DNA of 62,654 nt from Cytidiella melzeri. Taxonomy: Eukaryota; Basidiomycota; Agaricomycetes; Polyporales; Irpicaceae. A program made the translations under genes and the position numbers. The notes under the pieces are model-generated. The model worked only from the letters and a program-made list of their open reading frames with translations. It searched no databases and was not told the origin of the DNA. The stretch spans positions 1-62,654 of the forward strand of contig JABYQR010000276.1 in assembly GCA_022592445.1 (NCBI GenBank), written 5' to 3'. Positions 42,600-52,409 of this stretch are shown here, piece after piece; within the stretch, counting starts at the first letter, position 1, and every line of letters begins with the position of its first letter.

Positions 42600-43096
42600 T
42601 CCTTTTTCCCAGTTGACGGTAGGGTTTACGCGCTTGAGCCATGGTAGCCCAAGAATGACGTCTTCTGGACCTAAGTCGTGACGAGAAACTCTGCCTTTTC
42701 CGTGTGATCTCCGACTGTGAGTGTAAGGCGAACGAAGTGCGTTAATCCGCCAGCTTTATTCTTAGTTCCGTCAATGTTATGCAATGAGATAACCCTTTCG
42801 AGCGGGTGCTGAATAATCTTATGCTTCTTGACGAACTGGTGACTGATGAATAAAGCCGTAGCTCCCGAATCGATCATTGCAGGAACGCGAATGCTTCTAT
42901 TCAAACCTTTAACTAGTACATGTACACGGAAATGAGATGATAACCGATCTAGCGACGATATAGTACATGAGGAGATAGTAGACGATGGGCATGGAGTAGA
43001 CGTTGTACACGAGGAAGACGAGGAGGGCGACGAAGGAGGCAAGGATAGGGTATCTGGGGGACTCGCAGCTGCGGCTGTGTCACGAGTCCGCTTCAA
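42600..43096 (-). pseudogene. Gypsy-B protease region
   Basis: A Ser/Pro-rich linker leads to an aspartic protease: IDSGATALFISHQFVKKH and HNIDGTKNKAGGLTHFVRL, continuing in another frame with an ILGLPWL motif near 42640. The frame overlaps the Gag stop by a few bases and lies in the -1 frame relative to Gag, at a run of six T residues. This is consistent with -1 ribosomal frameshifting as the way pol is made. There is no ATG at the start (first codon TTG), which supports expression as a fusion. Confidence 0.75.
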
Positions 43097-44562
43097 AAAA
43101 CCGCATTGATTTTGGCTGCCATCTCATCCATTTGCTTTTTCTGGATGTCCAGCATGTCCTTGAGAGCAGCAATCTTAGCATCCTTGTCACTAGATGCGTC
43201 TTGCTTCGGTGCAGTAGCGGTCGACGAGGTCGACGAGGTCGCAGCGACTTTTTGTCCCTTAGGGACGCCTTGAAGCCGTTTCAGGCAAACTGCCCCCCAG
43301 TGACCGGTACCACCACAGTGATTGCAAACCGGGTCGTCAGGGTGCTTTGAGTCCCTCTTCTTGTGGTTCTCGGATCCACAAACCGAGCAGCGCTTGCTCA
43401 TTTCCTTCTTCCATTTCTGGAAGATCTCCTGTTTGCCCAGACCCGCAAAGAGTGAGTCAAACGAGGCAGAGAACCGGGAGGCGTCGATCTCCATGGCATT
43501 GGGATCACGGAACGCCTGCTGATGGGACTTGCCATGCCCTGACGAGCTGTCCACCATGACCTTGCCGGTGCTGTTGCGGAGGTCGGCAAGTTGAGCATCG
43601 ACCGCTTTGCACTGGTCTTTGAGTGCGTCATAGGTGGCGGCGCGGGTTTGGAAGTACGAGACGCGTTGCAAGTACTCAGTGCTCAAGCTCGACTTGAGAC
43701 GATCGAAGAGGTCCTGCTGGCTCCAGCCAGTGCGAGGGGCCCATGTCTCAAACTCGGAGATGTGGGCGGCAAAGGTCTTGTTGCCTTGCTTCATGTTGGC
43801 GATCTTTGTCTTGGCCTCCATGACAGCGTCTATAGGCTCGAATTTGGCTTTGAAAGCCTCGATAAAAGTGTCCCAGTTGTTACCGAATGCTGGTTTGGAG
43901 TTGGCCAGCTCCTCGATATGAGGGCGAGCCCAGTCGGCAGCATCGTCTTGCATGAATGATAGGGCGCTGGTGATGAGTTTGTGAGGATCAAAGATCCTCG
44001 CGCCATTGTTATCCAGCTGGACTTGTCCTTGGGCATCCTGCTGGAAGAATGCTTTGCCCTGATTCTGCGCCCAGACAATGAATGCGTGTCGGAAGAGCCT
44101 GGCTTCTGACGAGGTTTTCCCCTTAAAGGAGACCGGCTTCTCGACGATACTCCGTTCCCTGGAGCCGTGAGTAGCAGCGACAACCGCTGGCGTCTGTGCG
44201 GCGGCGAGTGCAGTCACCTGATTGGTAAGGTCAACCATCCTTTGTGTCAGGACGCCCAACATATTTAGGACGTCTTGCTGGCTCAGGTTGGCAACTGGGG
44301 CAGCTGGGGAAGCAGGGGCGGCGGGCTGGTTGGGATCTATGTTGTCTTTGGTGATGAGGAGGAGGTTTTCTTCGTTAGGAGTCTGGTGGTGCTCAGAGTA
44401 GTACTCGCTGTTGACTGCTTCTGTTGGGTCTGCTTGAGTGTATCGATTTGGACAAGGTTGGTCGTCACACTCGTAGAAGAGACCTCCGTAGAAGTGGTCG
44501 TCGGTGACTGTGTTTGAGTTGAAGAAATGTATGCAATTATTACAAGACGTGGTGGGCAACAA
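43093..44562 (-). CDS. Gypsy-B Gag
   Basis: An open frame of 489 codons. The N-terminus has Cys pairs (SCNNCIHFF, ECDDQPCPNRY), then a Pro/Ala-rich linker, SRERSIVEKPVSFKGKTSSEARLF, an AFKAKFEPIDAVMEAKTKI block and HISEFETWAPRTGW (capsid-like, retrotransposon Gag). Two zinc knuckles follow (CSVCGSENHKKRDSKH with a distal Cys, and CNHCGGTGHWGAVC), with a coiled-coil-like C-terminus (LKDMLDIQKKQMDEMAAKI). It would form the particle and package RNA. There is no ATG at the start; the same frame continues upstream through one TAG into the pre-Gag domain, so this is probably the main part of a longer precursor. It ends at TGA after a T run, where pol begins in the -1 frame. Confidence 0.85.
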   Translation of the reverse strand: MLPTTSCNNCIHFFNSNTVTDDHFYGGLFYECDDQPCPNRYTQADPTEAVNSEYYSEHHQTPNEENLLLITKDNIDPNQPAAPASPAAPVANLSQQDVLNMLGVLTQRMVDLTNQVTALAAAQTPAVVAATHGSRERSIVEKPVSFKGKTSSEARLFRHAFIVWAQNQGKAFFQQDAQGQVQLDNNGARIFDPHKLITSALSFMQDDAADWARPHIEELANSKPAFGNNWDTFIEAFKAKFEPIDAVMEAKTKIANMKQGNKTFAAHISEFETWAPRTGWSQQDLFDRLKSSLSTEYLQRVSYFQTRAATYDALKDQCKAVDAQLADLRNSTGKVMVDSSSGHGKSHQQAFRDPNAMEIDASRFSASFDSLFAGLGKQEIFQKWKKEMSKRCSVCGSENHKKRDSKHPDDPVCNHCGGTGHWGAVCLKRLQGVPKGQKVAATSSTSSTATAPKQDASSDKDAKIAALKDMLDIQKKQMDEMAAKINAVF

Positions 44563-45274
44563 ACTGTGGACTGTCTAGATCCACTCGAAGTAGCTATCGT
44601 TATTAACTACGTTAAGTTGCGCAAGAACTTTGCTAACTTTCCCAATTGCTTTGCAACCCCAGTCTAGGAGTTCCACTCGCAGTCGGCTGTGACAGGTGCG
44701 AGCTCGTCAAGTCGGTTAAGGAAGTGATTGACTTTGTTGACGAGGTGGAGTAGCGCGCGACGATGGTCGGGGTTTGCGCAGTTGAGAAGTTCTTGTAGCT
44801 CTGTTAGAGCTTGCAAGCGGGTACGGACAGCGGTAAGCTTCGGCCTGAAGATGCCGATGAGGTCAACCGGTGATAACTTCTTGAAGTCTATCAGTACCGG
44901 TTTGGGTGCAGCGGGAGCGGGAGTGGGCGGAGGAAGTTTGGCAAGTCGTTCAGCGAGAGTCGGCTTGTGAGTTTGTTGCTCAGCAAGAGTTCGAGCACGT
45001 TCCTCAGCTGCACGTTCTCCGTATGCTCGGGCAGAAGCGCGAAGTTGTCGATTTTCCTCGTAAGAGGGGACAGTGAGGGTGATGCCTTTGACAGGCGGCT
45101 TCTTTGATACGTACTTCGCGACGTTGACGAGGTCTTTGTCAGACCAGCGATGAGGTTGACCGCTCGTACGCTTGGCAGCGAGAGCGTCGAGGAAAGATGG
45201 GGGGAGGCACCTCTTGAGCTGAGGCTCGTTCGTAGAGAGGGCCTTGGAGAAACGGGTGCGCGTGTCCTTAGGCA
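44563..45274 (-). pseudogene. Gypsy-B pre-Gag N-terminal domain
   Basis: Two adjoining frames encode a domain homologous to the one in Gypsy-A1. The main piece (44664-45274) reads GQPHRWSDKDLVNVAKYVSKKP, ERARTLAEQQTHKPTLAERL, APKPVLIDFKKLSPVDLIG, FRPKLTAVRTRLQAL and LDELAPVTADCEW. After a one-base shift comes LLDWGCKAIGK, matching LLDWGLKAIGK of Gypsy-A1, then one TAG before Gag. It is basic and Ala/Leu-rich, with no known fold that I can name. The GTG at 45275 sits exactly at a 3' splice site, so the real N-terminus may lie upstream of the intron. Confidence 0.65.
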
Positions 45275-45346
45275 CTGAACAACGCAGGGGGTAGAAATGG
45301 ACAACGTAAGTAGTAGCTCAACGGAATGGAAAGACCGGAGACGTAC
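45275..45346 (-). other. Probable intron before Gypsy-B pre-Gag
   Basis: Minus strand: donor GTACGT (45346-45341), a TACTTAC-like branch region, acceptor TTGTTCAG ending at 45275; 72 nt. It occupies the same place as 17590-17658 in Gypsy-A1. The preceding exons share TTTATTC and GTTTGA segments. Confidence 0.5.
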
Positions 45347-45419
45347 TCGTCAAACAGGAATAAACTTTTTTAAACGGTGGGAATGGGGAACCCAGGGTTT
45401 CACAACGATCTCGACCTAA

Positions 45420-46177
45420 TGACACGGAGACAAGGCTCGACGTGACAAACAGGGACACGAAGTGGATGACGACAAAGTGGTGGTGGTAGGCGTGAAGCTC
45501 AATACTCTCACCAGCTATAAACCTTATACAGATGTCTAGCCCAGTAAAGACCAAGTTAGCATTGATACTACTCGCTATGTAGTACAAGAGGGGTGTTGCT
45601 TACCTAGCCCAGTAAAGACCAAGAGGTCGAGATGGGGGCTAGGAGCGTACATGTAGCTGCTTATATAGACTTCAGGGACCTGCGCACAGACCATGTTGAG
45701 GGCAGGCTTTGCAAGAAGCCGTGTGAACGAGGAACAAAAGAACTACCTAAAGGAGAACAATAGCTATTGTCTAGACCTTGCCAAGAACTCTACCCGTGAG
45801 AGAATCTATCTAAAAGGAGACCAACTATTGTATTCCATTCCCACACCTGTGAGAACATCCTTCCATAAAGAGAACAATAAGGAAAGAACAATAAGGAGCC
45901 CATGTGGACAGTATCTATGACATCAAACCCTAGCTATGGGCTGAGCCATGTGCTTGTAGCCATGTGGTCTTACTTAAGCTAAGTCACATGCCAGTGTGAC
46001 GTAGTAGCAAGTAATGTGACCGTGTGGAGCGTCTAAGCCACGTGATACGGGCGCTTAATAGACGTGAAAAGGGAGTTTATGCAGAGAAGGTTGCAACTGA
46101 GCTGCAGCCCGGAGTTTTACAGATAAAAACAAGAGGTAAATTGCGAAAATTAAGGGCTAGTCAGGCCATCCATGACA
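45420..46177 (-). repeat. Gypsy-B 5' LTR (758 bp)
   Basis: It differs from 38374-39131 at six positions, all substitutions. Leader intron 45536-45603. The internal region starts (minus strand) TTAGGTCGAGATCG. Confidence 0.95.
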
Positions 46178-46182
46178 CTGTA

Positions 46183-48195
46183 GACCATTATAGCTCCAAC
46201 AATGATGAGACAAAGCTTTCAACAAAGAACTGTGGAACAAAATCAGATCCATCACGGAATACTGACCGCCTTCGTCCACATGATCAAGCTGTGTTTTGGT
46301 CATTGCCTCCAAGCAATACTGGAAACCATCCCGGCAAATTAGGTATTTGTATTGGAATGCCTATTATGATTAAGAAGAACAAAGCAACAGAGTGTGGTGT
46401 GACTAATGGAGCAGAAGGTGTTGTAGTTGGGTGGAAATCTCAGCCTATAGACGCAAATCACAGCACATTAGATGTGTTGTTTGTAAAGCTAACTTCACCA
46501 CCAATACCAATCAAACTAGATGGATTGGAACATGATGTGGTGCCTGTCACAGCAGAACCTATAAACGTGCTTTGTAAGCTTCCTGATGGCGTGCGAAGAG
46601 CTATAAACCGTGCACAAGTGCCAGTAATAGTAAAGTTTGGCATGATGGACTACACATCCCAAGGTCGGACAAGGAAGTACAATGTTGTTGACATACACAA
46701 TTGTTGCAGTCACCAGTCTATATATACTTGCTTATCAAGAGGTTCAACATATCAGGGTACTCTTATTGCTCAAGATTTCTCAGATAAACACATGACTGGG
46801 GGATTGTCTGGATATTTGAGACAGGAGTTCCAAGAGTTAGCATTGCTAGATGAGATTACAAGATTGTGTTTCAAAAGAAAATTACCCAAGGGTGTAGGTG
46901 GTACAACACGGAGCCATCTAATATCATCATATAGATATGCAAGAGGAAGTCACTATGTTCCTAGAACAATGCCTAGTCCGTTACAATGGTATTTAATCAA
47001 CACCTATGATATTGGAGATCCATTCCAAGAAGCAGAATGGCAAGTACTTGACAAAAAGAAAAGACTGACAAAACAATCTACATCTAAACCTGAATCCAGC
47101 AAGAAAAAACCGTTGGGAGTCAATACTGATGCCAAACAATATATTCCTGCTCAGGGTACTGTACAGATCAATCAACTGAGTAGGCTACAAGGTGTTCGTA
47201 TTCATAACAAGCGTAGACAGGAAGTAACTGAACATCAGGAAAATACCACCCGGCCATGTAAACGGCAGAAAACAAATATCAATGACCGTATACCTGTACT
47301 CAATGGCCCTATGGGTTTTGTATGGAATGCTCAAACATATAGCTGTGCATTTGATAGTCTGTTCACTATTATATTGAGCATTATGAGGTATCCGCCATAA
47401 GAATAGTGTAAATTAACATCAACAACAAATGAATATTTGAAAATATTTTGTGACATGTTTGAAGGTGTAGATCTTGACTCAGATGATATAGATAAAACTC
47501 GAGACCGTATACAGCTTGCATTTCATTGTAAAGATCCAAGTATGTTCTCAATCAGTACAACAGGCAATAATGTTAGAGAATTATATGAATTTCTACTCAA
47601 ACCTGGTGTTAGCCATATTGTCAAAACTGTGTACTGCGTTGTATGTCGAAACGAAAAATCTTCTAGCTTATTTTCCAACTCTCTAATGTGGCGATGTACA
47701 AAGTCTGCATGGAAAAATAAATTAAAACGAGCAGGAACCTGTAATGCTCAAACTATGTCTGCATGAATGACAGCTCTATTGAGAACAAAGTCTAGAAAGA
47801 AATGCAGTGACTGTCACAGCGTAAAGGAGAATATATACAAATTTGATCATGCACCACCCTTCATTGCAATGTGTATAGAGGAAGATCTGGTTGTCAGGTT
47901 CCAACATGTTATTAACGTTAGTGGATACAATTACAAACTGCGTGGCATCATCTACTATGGAAATAATCACTATACATCTTGTATAGTCAGTGACAACGGA
48001 GATCTGTGGTTCCACAATGGTATAAGTACAGGTAGACATACAGAATATGATGGAAACATGAATGGTGTAAACTGCAACATGTTGGCAATAGCAAAACACA
48101 GTTGGACCAGTACTGTAGCAATTTATACATGTTGTGATGTTCAAGATACCTGCGCAATAATGACATCTAATTTATTGATACCTATGATATTGTGA
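46183..48195 (+). pseudogene. Helitron helicase C-terminus fused to a putative cysteine peptidase domain
   Basis: This continues the helicase in phase after Gypsy-B: HPGKLGICIGMPIMIKKNKATECGVTNGAEG, NVVDIHNCCSHQSIYTCLSRG and GGLSGYLRQEFQELALLDEIT are typical PIF1/Helitron C-terminal motifs. A basic linker follows (~47040-47280). A second domain then begins GFVWNAQTYSCAFDSLFTI, with a Cys box, and continues to LRGIIYYGNNHYTSCIV with a candidate catalytic His. This suggests a papain-fold peptidase of USP/OTU type; the assignment is tentative. The frame is continuous from 46183 to 48195 except for stops at 47398-47400 (with a second at 47404) and 47764-47766. Codons upstream of 46183 in this frame are LTR sequence. 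The Helitron 3' end follows at 48311. Confidence 0.75.
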
Positions 48196-48267
48196 GACAT
48201 GTAAAACCTGCGTGATATTGACTTCTGATTTATTGATAAATATGATATTGTGAGAAATGTATCAAGT

Positions 48268-48311
48268 CTTCAGGAATCGTACTTGCCGCTTGCCGGCCCT
48301 GCTAACACTAG
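48268..48311 (+). other. 3' terminus of the helicase-bearing Helentron-like element
   Basis: Subterminal CTTCAGGAATCGTA (48268-48281) is complementary to the family 5' end. It is followed by the hairpin GCCG-CTTGC-CGGC (48285-48297) and the terminal ACACTAG ending at 48311, then T. The same layout occurs in N1 and N2. The element is inserted into Gypsy-E. Confidence 0.75.
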
Positions 48312-49607
48312 TAACCAGTCTGGGTTGCCAGATAAAACGAGTTGAGTGGTGCCGATGTGTGAACCTTCAGCGTTTCGACGCGATCCGAGCGCAACAGTGG
48401 CATCCCATATAGCACTGCAGTAATCAGATGAGACAATATCACATTGTTTAGACAAGGAGTCCGCCGGCGTGTTCAACTCTCCAGCAACATACACATTTTC
48501 GAAGTTGTATTGCGCCAAGAATTCTTGCCAACGAGCTTGTTGCTGTGATAGAAGCTTCTGTTTATGGAAGTTCTCTAGAGTTTGGTGGTCGGTGTAGACT
48601 TGAAAAGGTACCCCAAGGAGGTCGAGACACCATTTCTTTAGCGCACAAACGATGGCAAGTAATTCCTTCTCGTGCGTAGGGTAATTCAGTTCCACTGCGT
48701 GCAGTTGTTGGGACTCAAAGGCAACTGGGTGAGCAGATTCCAACGTCTCTCCAAACAATAAGACTGCGCCCGTGCAATAGTCGCTTGCATCACAGGACAC
48801 TAAGATCTTCTTGGTACCAAGGTTGTTGTGGTCGATAGAAGTTAGACATTCCCGGGACGTTACAAGTTGTTTTACCGCAGCAAAAGCAACGTTGTGATCT
48901 GTCGTCCATACAAAGCCTCGCTCCGCTTCCTTATTAGTCAACAAGTTCAGCACCTGAGTGTGTTCCGCAAGCGCAGGAAGGAAAGCCAAGATGTAGCATA
49001 CAAAGCCCAAGAAAGATCAAACTTCAGTTGCGCTGTTGGGTGTCGGCCAAGAAAGAATACTGTCCACTTTTCTTGTATCGGCCTCAACCCCTCGCTGCGA
49101 GATATGATCCCCTAAGAAATCAAGTTCGAGACAGAAGAGCTGAGTTTTCTTGGGCGAGCAGAATAAACGGTTTGCCTGTAAGGCTTCAAGTACAAGAGCA
49201 ATGTTTTTGCGGTGTTCCTCAACCGTCTGCGACCAGATCACAATATCATCCAGGTAGACGTGACAAATTGAGCCAATGTACGGTTGCAAGGCATTGAACA
49301 TTCGTCGTTGGTGTGTTGCAGGAGCGTTTCGACATCCTTGAGGCATCACCATCCATTCGTATAAGCCAAAGGGGGTTGCAACAGCTGTAAACAGTTGATC
49401 ATCAGGGTGCACGCGTGTTTGAAAGAAGGAGTTTGTCATGTCCATCTTCGCCCAAATTTTTCCTTTTGCACAGTCAGCCAAGATCTCGTCAATCCGAGGT
49501 AGCGGATGCACGTCGGGCACAGTGTTCGCGTTCAGCAGTCGATAATTGTTAACCCAACGAGGTGGCACAGTAAGGTCAGATTTAGGGATCAGGAAACAAG
49601 GCGACAA
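48312..49607 (-). pseudogene. Gypsy-E reverse transcriptase and RNase H, truncated
   Basis: This Ty3/gypsy lineage differs from A-D. The reverse transcriptase frame (49017-49607) has SPCFLIPKSD, PPRWVNNYRLLNANT, FGLYEWMVMPQGCRNAPATHQR and the active site VYLDDIVIWSQT. The RNase H frame (48312-49010) has LVSCDASDYCTGAVL, YPTHEKELLAIVCALKKW, VYTDHQTLENFHKQK and ELNTPADSLSKQ. One stop or frameshift separates them. The sequence ends at the Helitron 3' terminus. Integrase is not found on the far side of the Helitron, so the element is truncated. Confidence 0.88.
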
Positions 49608-50444
49608 GTATGGACTAGACGATGGAACCAGGCGACCAGTGTCAAGATGACCTTGCAGAAGTGTTTTCCATACTTCTCAATATTTCTTTTGACAGTTGTA
49701 TTGCTGCTTTGCGATGACAAGTTCCAGGTCACGCAACTTGAAACAGTGGAAAACATCCGTAGGAAGTTCTTCAAGTGTGGGACTCTTGGCACTGAAGCAT
49801 TCGGCGAAACGCGTACGGAGCGTAGAATCTTCCTTTAGCAGGTTCTCCTTCAGAGCCAAATCTTCGATTTTCTCCCGTAGCGCTCCCAGGACGTTGGCGG
49901 CGTAGATACCAGCGTCGGTCGGATGTTTATGAGAAGGTAACAAAGATCCCGAGGCAGAAGCAAACAGGGAATACTTTCCTTCATGGAAAAGCATGTTGAG
50001 TTTGCAGACGACGTCGCGATGTTGTGACAGGGCGAGCATGCATTGTAGTTTCACCAATTCGTTCTGTTCAATATGTCGATCTCAAGGCGAAAGTGTGTTG
50101 CTAGCGGTTATGGGTTTTGCGGCAAATAGGTCGGCCCCGGTACTTCGGTAGAGCAGAGTGTGCGCAATGGGATCAATGATGCAGGCATTGACATTGTAAA
50201 AAGGCATTCCGAGGATTACAGGGCAAAACAAGTTGTTCACAACAATGGCGCGTGCTGAACGCGAAGCTGAAGAAAAACTGCAGGTAGAAACCTTCAGCTT
50301 CACCCACTCTGTCGCTAATTGCTCCTCCCCACCCCATGCTGTCTTGAAAGAACAAGGCGATGGCAGTTGACGACGACAAAGTTTGTGACTATCAACAACC
50401 GCGGCGTCAACTAAGACAACGGGTGAGCCAGTGTCAATCAGCAT
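49608..50444 (-). pseudogene. Gypsy-E protease and protease-RT linker
   Basis: Frame 50082-50444 begins MLIDTGSPVVLVDAAVVDSH, with the aspartic protease DTG, and includes FCPVILGMPFYNVN, the ILG motif of the second half of the fold. Frame 49677-50057 (KIEDLALKENLLKEDSTLRTRF) is the linker before the reverse transcriptase. Frames change at ~50070 and ~49640, so the gene is broken at two places. Confidence 0.75.
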
Positions 50445-52034
50445 GGGAAGGGGGCAGACAGCAACAAGGGACCGTGTATAACAGCGGACCAGCGAAAATG
50501 TGGAAGCAAAAAAGGTGGAGGCACATACCCGGACTCATCACTAGACAACAAGTCATCGTCCGTGCGACTGAGGACAGAGGAAGGATAAACAGCAACTTGT
50601 TGATTGGAACTGCATGGGCCTGGTCAAATGGCCGCAATTGTCTGCGTTTTGTCCTTGTTGTTGTCGACCACCTCCTCAACCGCAGCAACACGACCCTTGT
50701 TCCCACCTTGTTGGAGGAAGACGCATTGTTTGACGTGGTACCAGTCGCCACGTTGTTTCCTGCGCGAGTATTGAAGGAGGAGCTGTTGACGAGCAGCTGA
50801 TAAGTCTTCGGGTCGGGATAATCATTCAGGCAGTCTTTGGTGTAGTGATGAACGAATAAACAACGGCATTTGAAGCAGCCATTGTTTGCTTTGAGGTAGT
50901 CCCGCTCGACCTGTGTCAAGGGGGGCAGTTTGATAAAAGATCCTGTACGGGCTGCGCCAGTCGTGAAGTCGCTCGCAGGAGATGTAGCACCAGCCTTGTA
51001 GACAACCTTCGAGTTCGCGTTAGAAGCCATTATCTGTCGCGCGGCACTCCGATTTGTGATAAATCGTCGCGACGAGCCTCGTCTTTCAATGACAAGAACT
51101 CTTTCAAGTTCTGGAAGGACGTGTGAACGAGGGCTTCTGTTGAGCATGCGGCGAGGCGAAGCTTATAGCAGGTGCAGAATTTGAGATGGCGTTGGAGGTC
51201 AGAGTCAGAAAGGTGATAGTCCGTATACTTCAACAATCCGTTCAGTTTGCCGACTTTCTCCACCCAATTATCAAAATTGTCGTCATCCGTCATGATCCCC
51301 TGCTCGAGTTGCAGGCGTATTTCATCAGCCCAGTTCCTCTTTAACCACCGCTTTCTCATCTCATTGATGAAAACGTCGAATGTCATGGCTTTGAAACGGA
51401 CTTCATTGTTCAACCACCAGTCAGATACAACAGTGTCTTAAAAACCAGCAGCGACCATGGAGACTTGTTCGTCGTCCGCGATCTTCTTAACACAAAAGTA
51501 ATGGCGACAGCTTTGAGCGAAGGCGAGAATTTCGGGAGTGAGCAGTCCAGGAGTCAATTCCGGCGAATGCTTCGCGCCTTGAGACACGACAACCTGCGCG
51601 TATTTTGACCTCTTATCCATGTTATCTCTTCGGGAGTATATCAGGGGAGGGAGGTTGTCAGAGGAGGACGAAGAGATTGGCGAAGGTGATTGAGGGGGTG
51701 ACGTCGAGCGAGACCAAATCACTTCGATGTCCTCAAGATCTTTCTCCGAGAGCGCGGATTCTGCGGTGGGCGTGTTGAGAACAAAGGTCTTCTCAGGCTT
51801 GAACACAAATTTGGACAGCAGAAGGTCGTTGTCAATGTTGGCAAACGGCAACTCTTGTGCAGATGCGAGGAAGAGACGAGACGTGTGTCGAGTACGGCGT
51901 AGGTCCAGATTGACAAGAGGATACGACAGTGAGGTAATGACGGGGGCAGATTGCGACACGGAGGCAAATCCAATGATGGACAACAAACAACGGCGTGCTA
52001 GACGCTTACGAACAAACAACACGACAGATGACAA
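50434..52034 (-). pseudogene. Gypsy-E Gag
   Basis: Pieces in order are: 51438-52034 (variable N-terminus, acidic and Ser/Pro-rich, with LLTPEILAFAQSCRHYFCVKK); 51030-51413 (capsid-like: FDVFINEMRKRWLKRNWADEI, NFDNWVEKVGKLNGLL); and 50434-51147 (basic region and the Cys-rich NGCFKCRCLFVHHYTKDC, a variant zinc knuckle). A stop at ~51438 and a frame change at ~51050 break it. The overall order (minus strand) is Gag, protease, reverse transcriptase and RNase H. Confidence 0.75.
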
Positions 52035-52173
52035 TGAACGTTTACGCGTGGGGAGCGCGGTGTTGTCGCACCAGTCCTAAACATCGAAGAATTTGTGGAA
52101 GTTTCAAAAAAAGTGGAAACCTGCTACAGAGCAGGAAACACTCGGAAAGAGAACTTTTACAAAATTGATTCTT

Positions 52174-52256
52174 CGAGCCGGAGGGGAAAAGTATGAGTAC
52201 AAGATATCACAGTAACTAAGAGGTGGTGGTACATACCTCCGAGCCGGAGGGGAAAA
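52174..52256 (+). repeat. 17-bp direct repeat near a TATA-like site
   Basis: CGAGCCGGAGGGGAAAA occurs at 52174-52190 and 52240-52256 (66-bp period). A TAGTATATAAG box lies at ~52283. This may be part of a Gypsy-E LTR, whose limits I cannot define. Confidence 0.55.
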
Positions 52257-52409
52257 CTGAGATGGCTCAAAGGAGGCGTTGTAGTATATAAGTGTCGCGA
52301 GAGTGTGGGAAAGGTAAAGAAGTAGGAAAAGTCCAAATGCGAACATGTACCAAAAATGGTAGATACAAGAAAACTATGAAAGAAATAATGCGTGTTGTAA
52401 CCTGCAGGG

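Larger units (their letters stand above)
38374..46177 (-). mobile_element. Complete young Ty3/gypsy retrotransposon Gypsy-B
   Basis: The element is 7804 bp with 758-bp LTRs (38374-39131 and 45420-46177) differing at six positions (~99.2% identity) and target duplication CTGTA (38369-38373 and 46178-46182). It splits the Helitron helicase gene. Genes on the minus strand are pre-Gag/Gag, protease, reverse transcriptase, RNase H, integrase and chromodomain, followed by a purine tract (AGGAGGGGGGTAA). Despite near-identical LTRs, pol has several frameshifts and stops, so the copy may have been defective soon after insertion. Confidence 0.97.

Noticed and set aside
46024..46182. N-terminal ~53 codons of the open frame that continues into the Helitron helicase
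   Set aside because: They translate the Gypsy-B LTR and its target duplication. The same peptide appears at 38978-39131, so the helicase proper resumes only at 46183.
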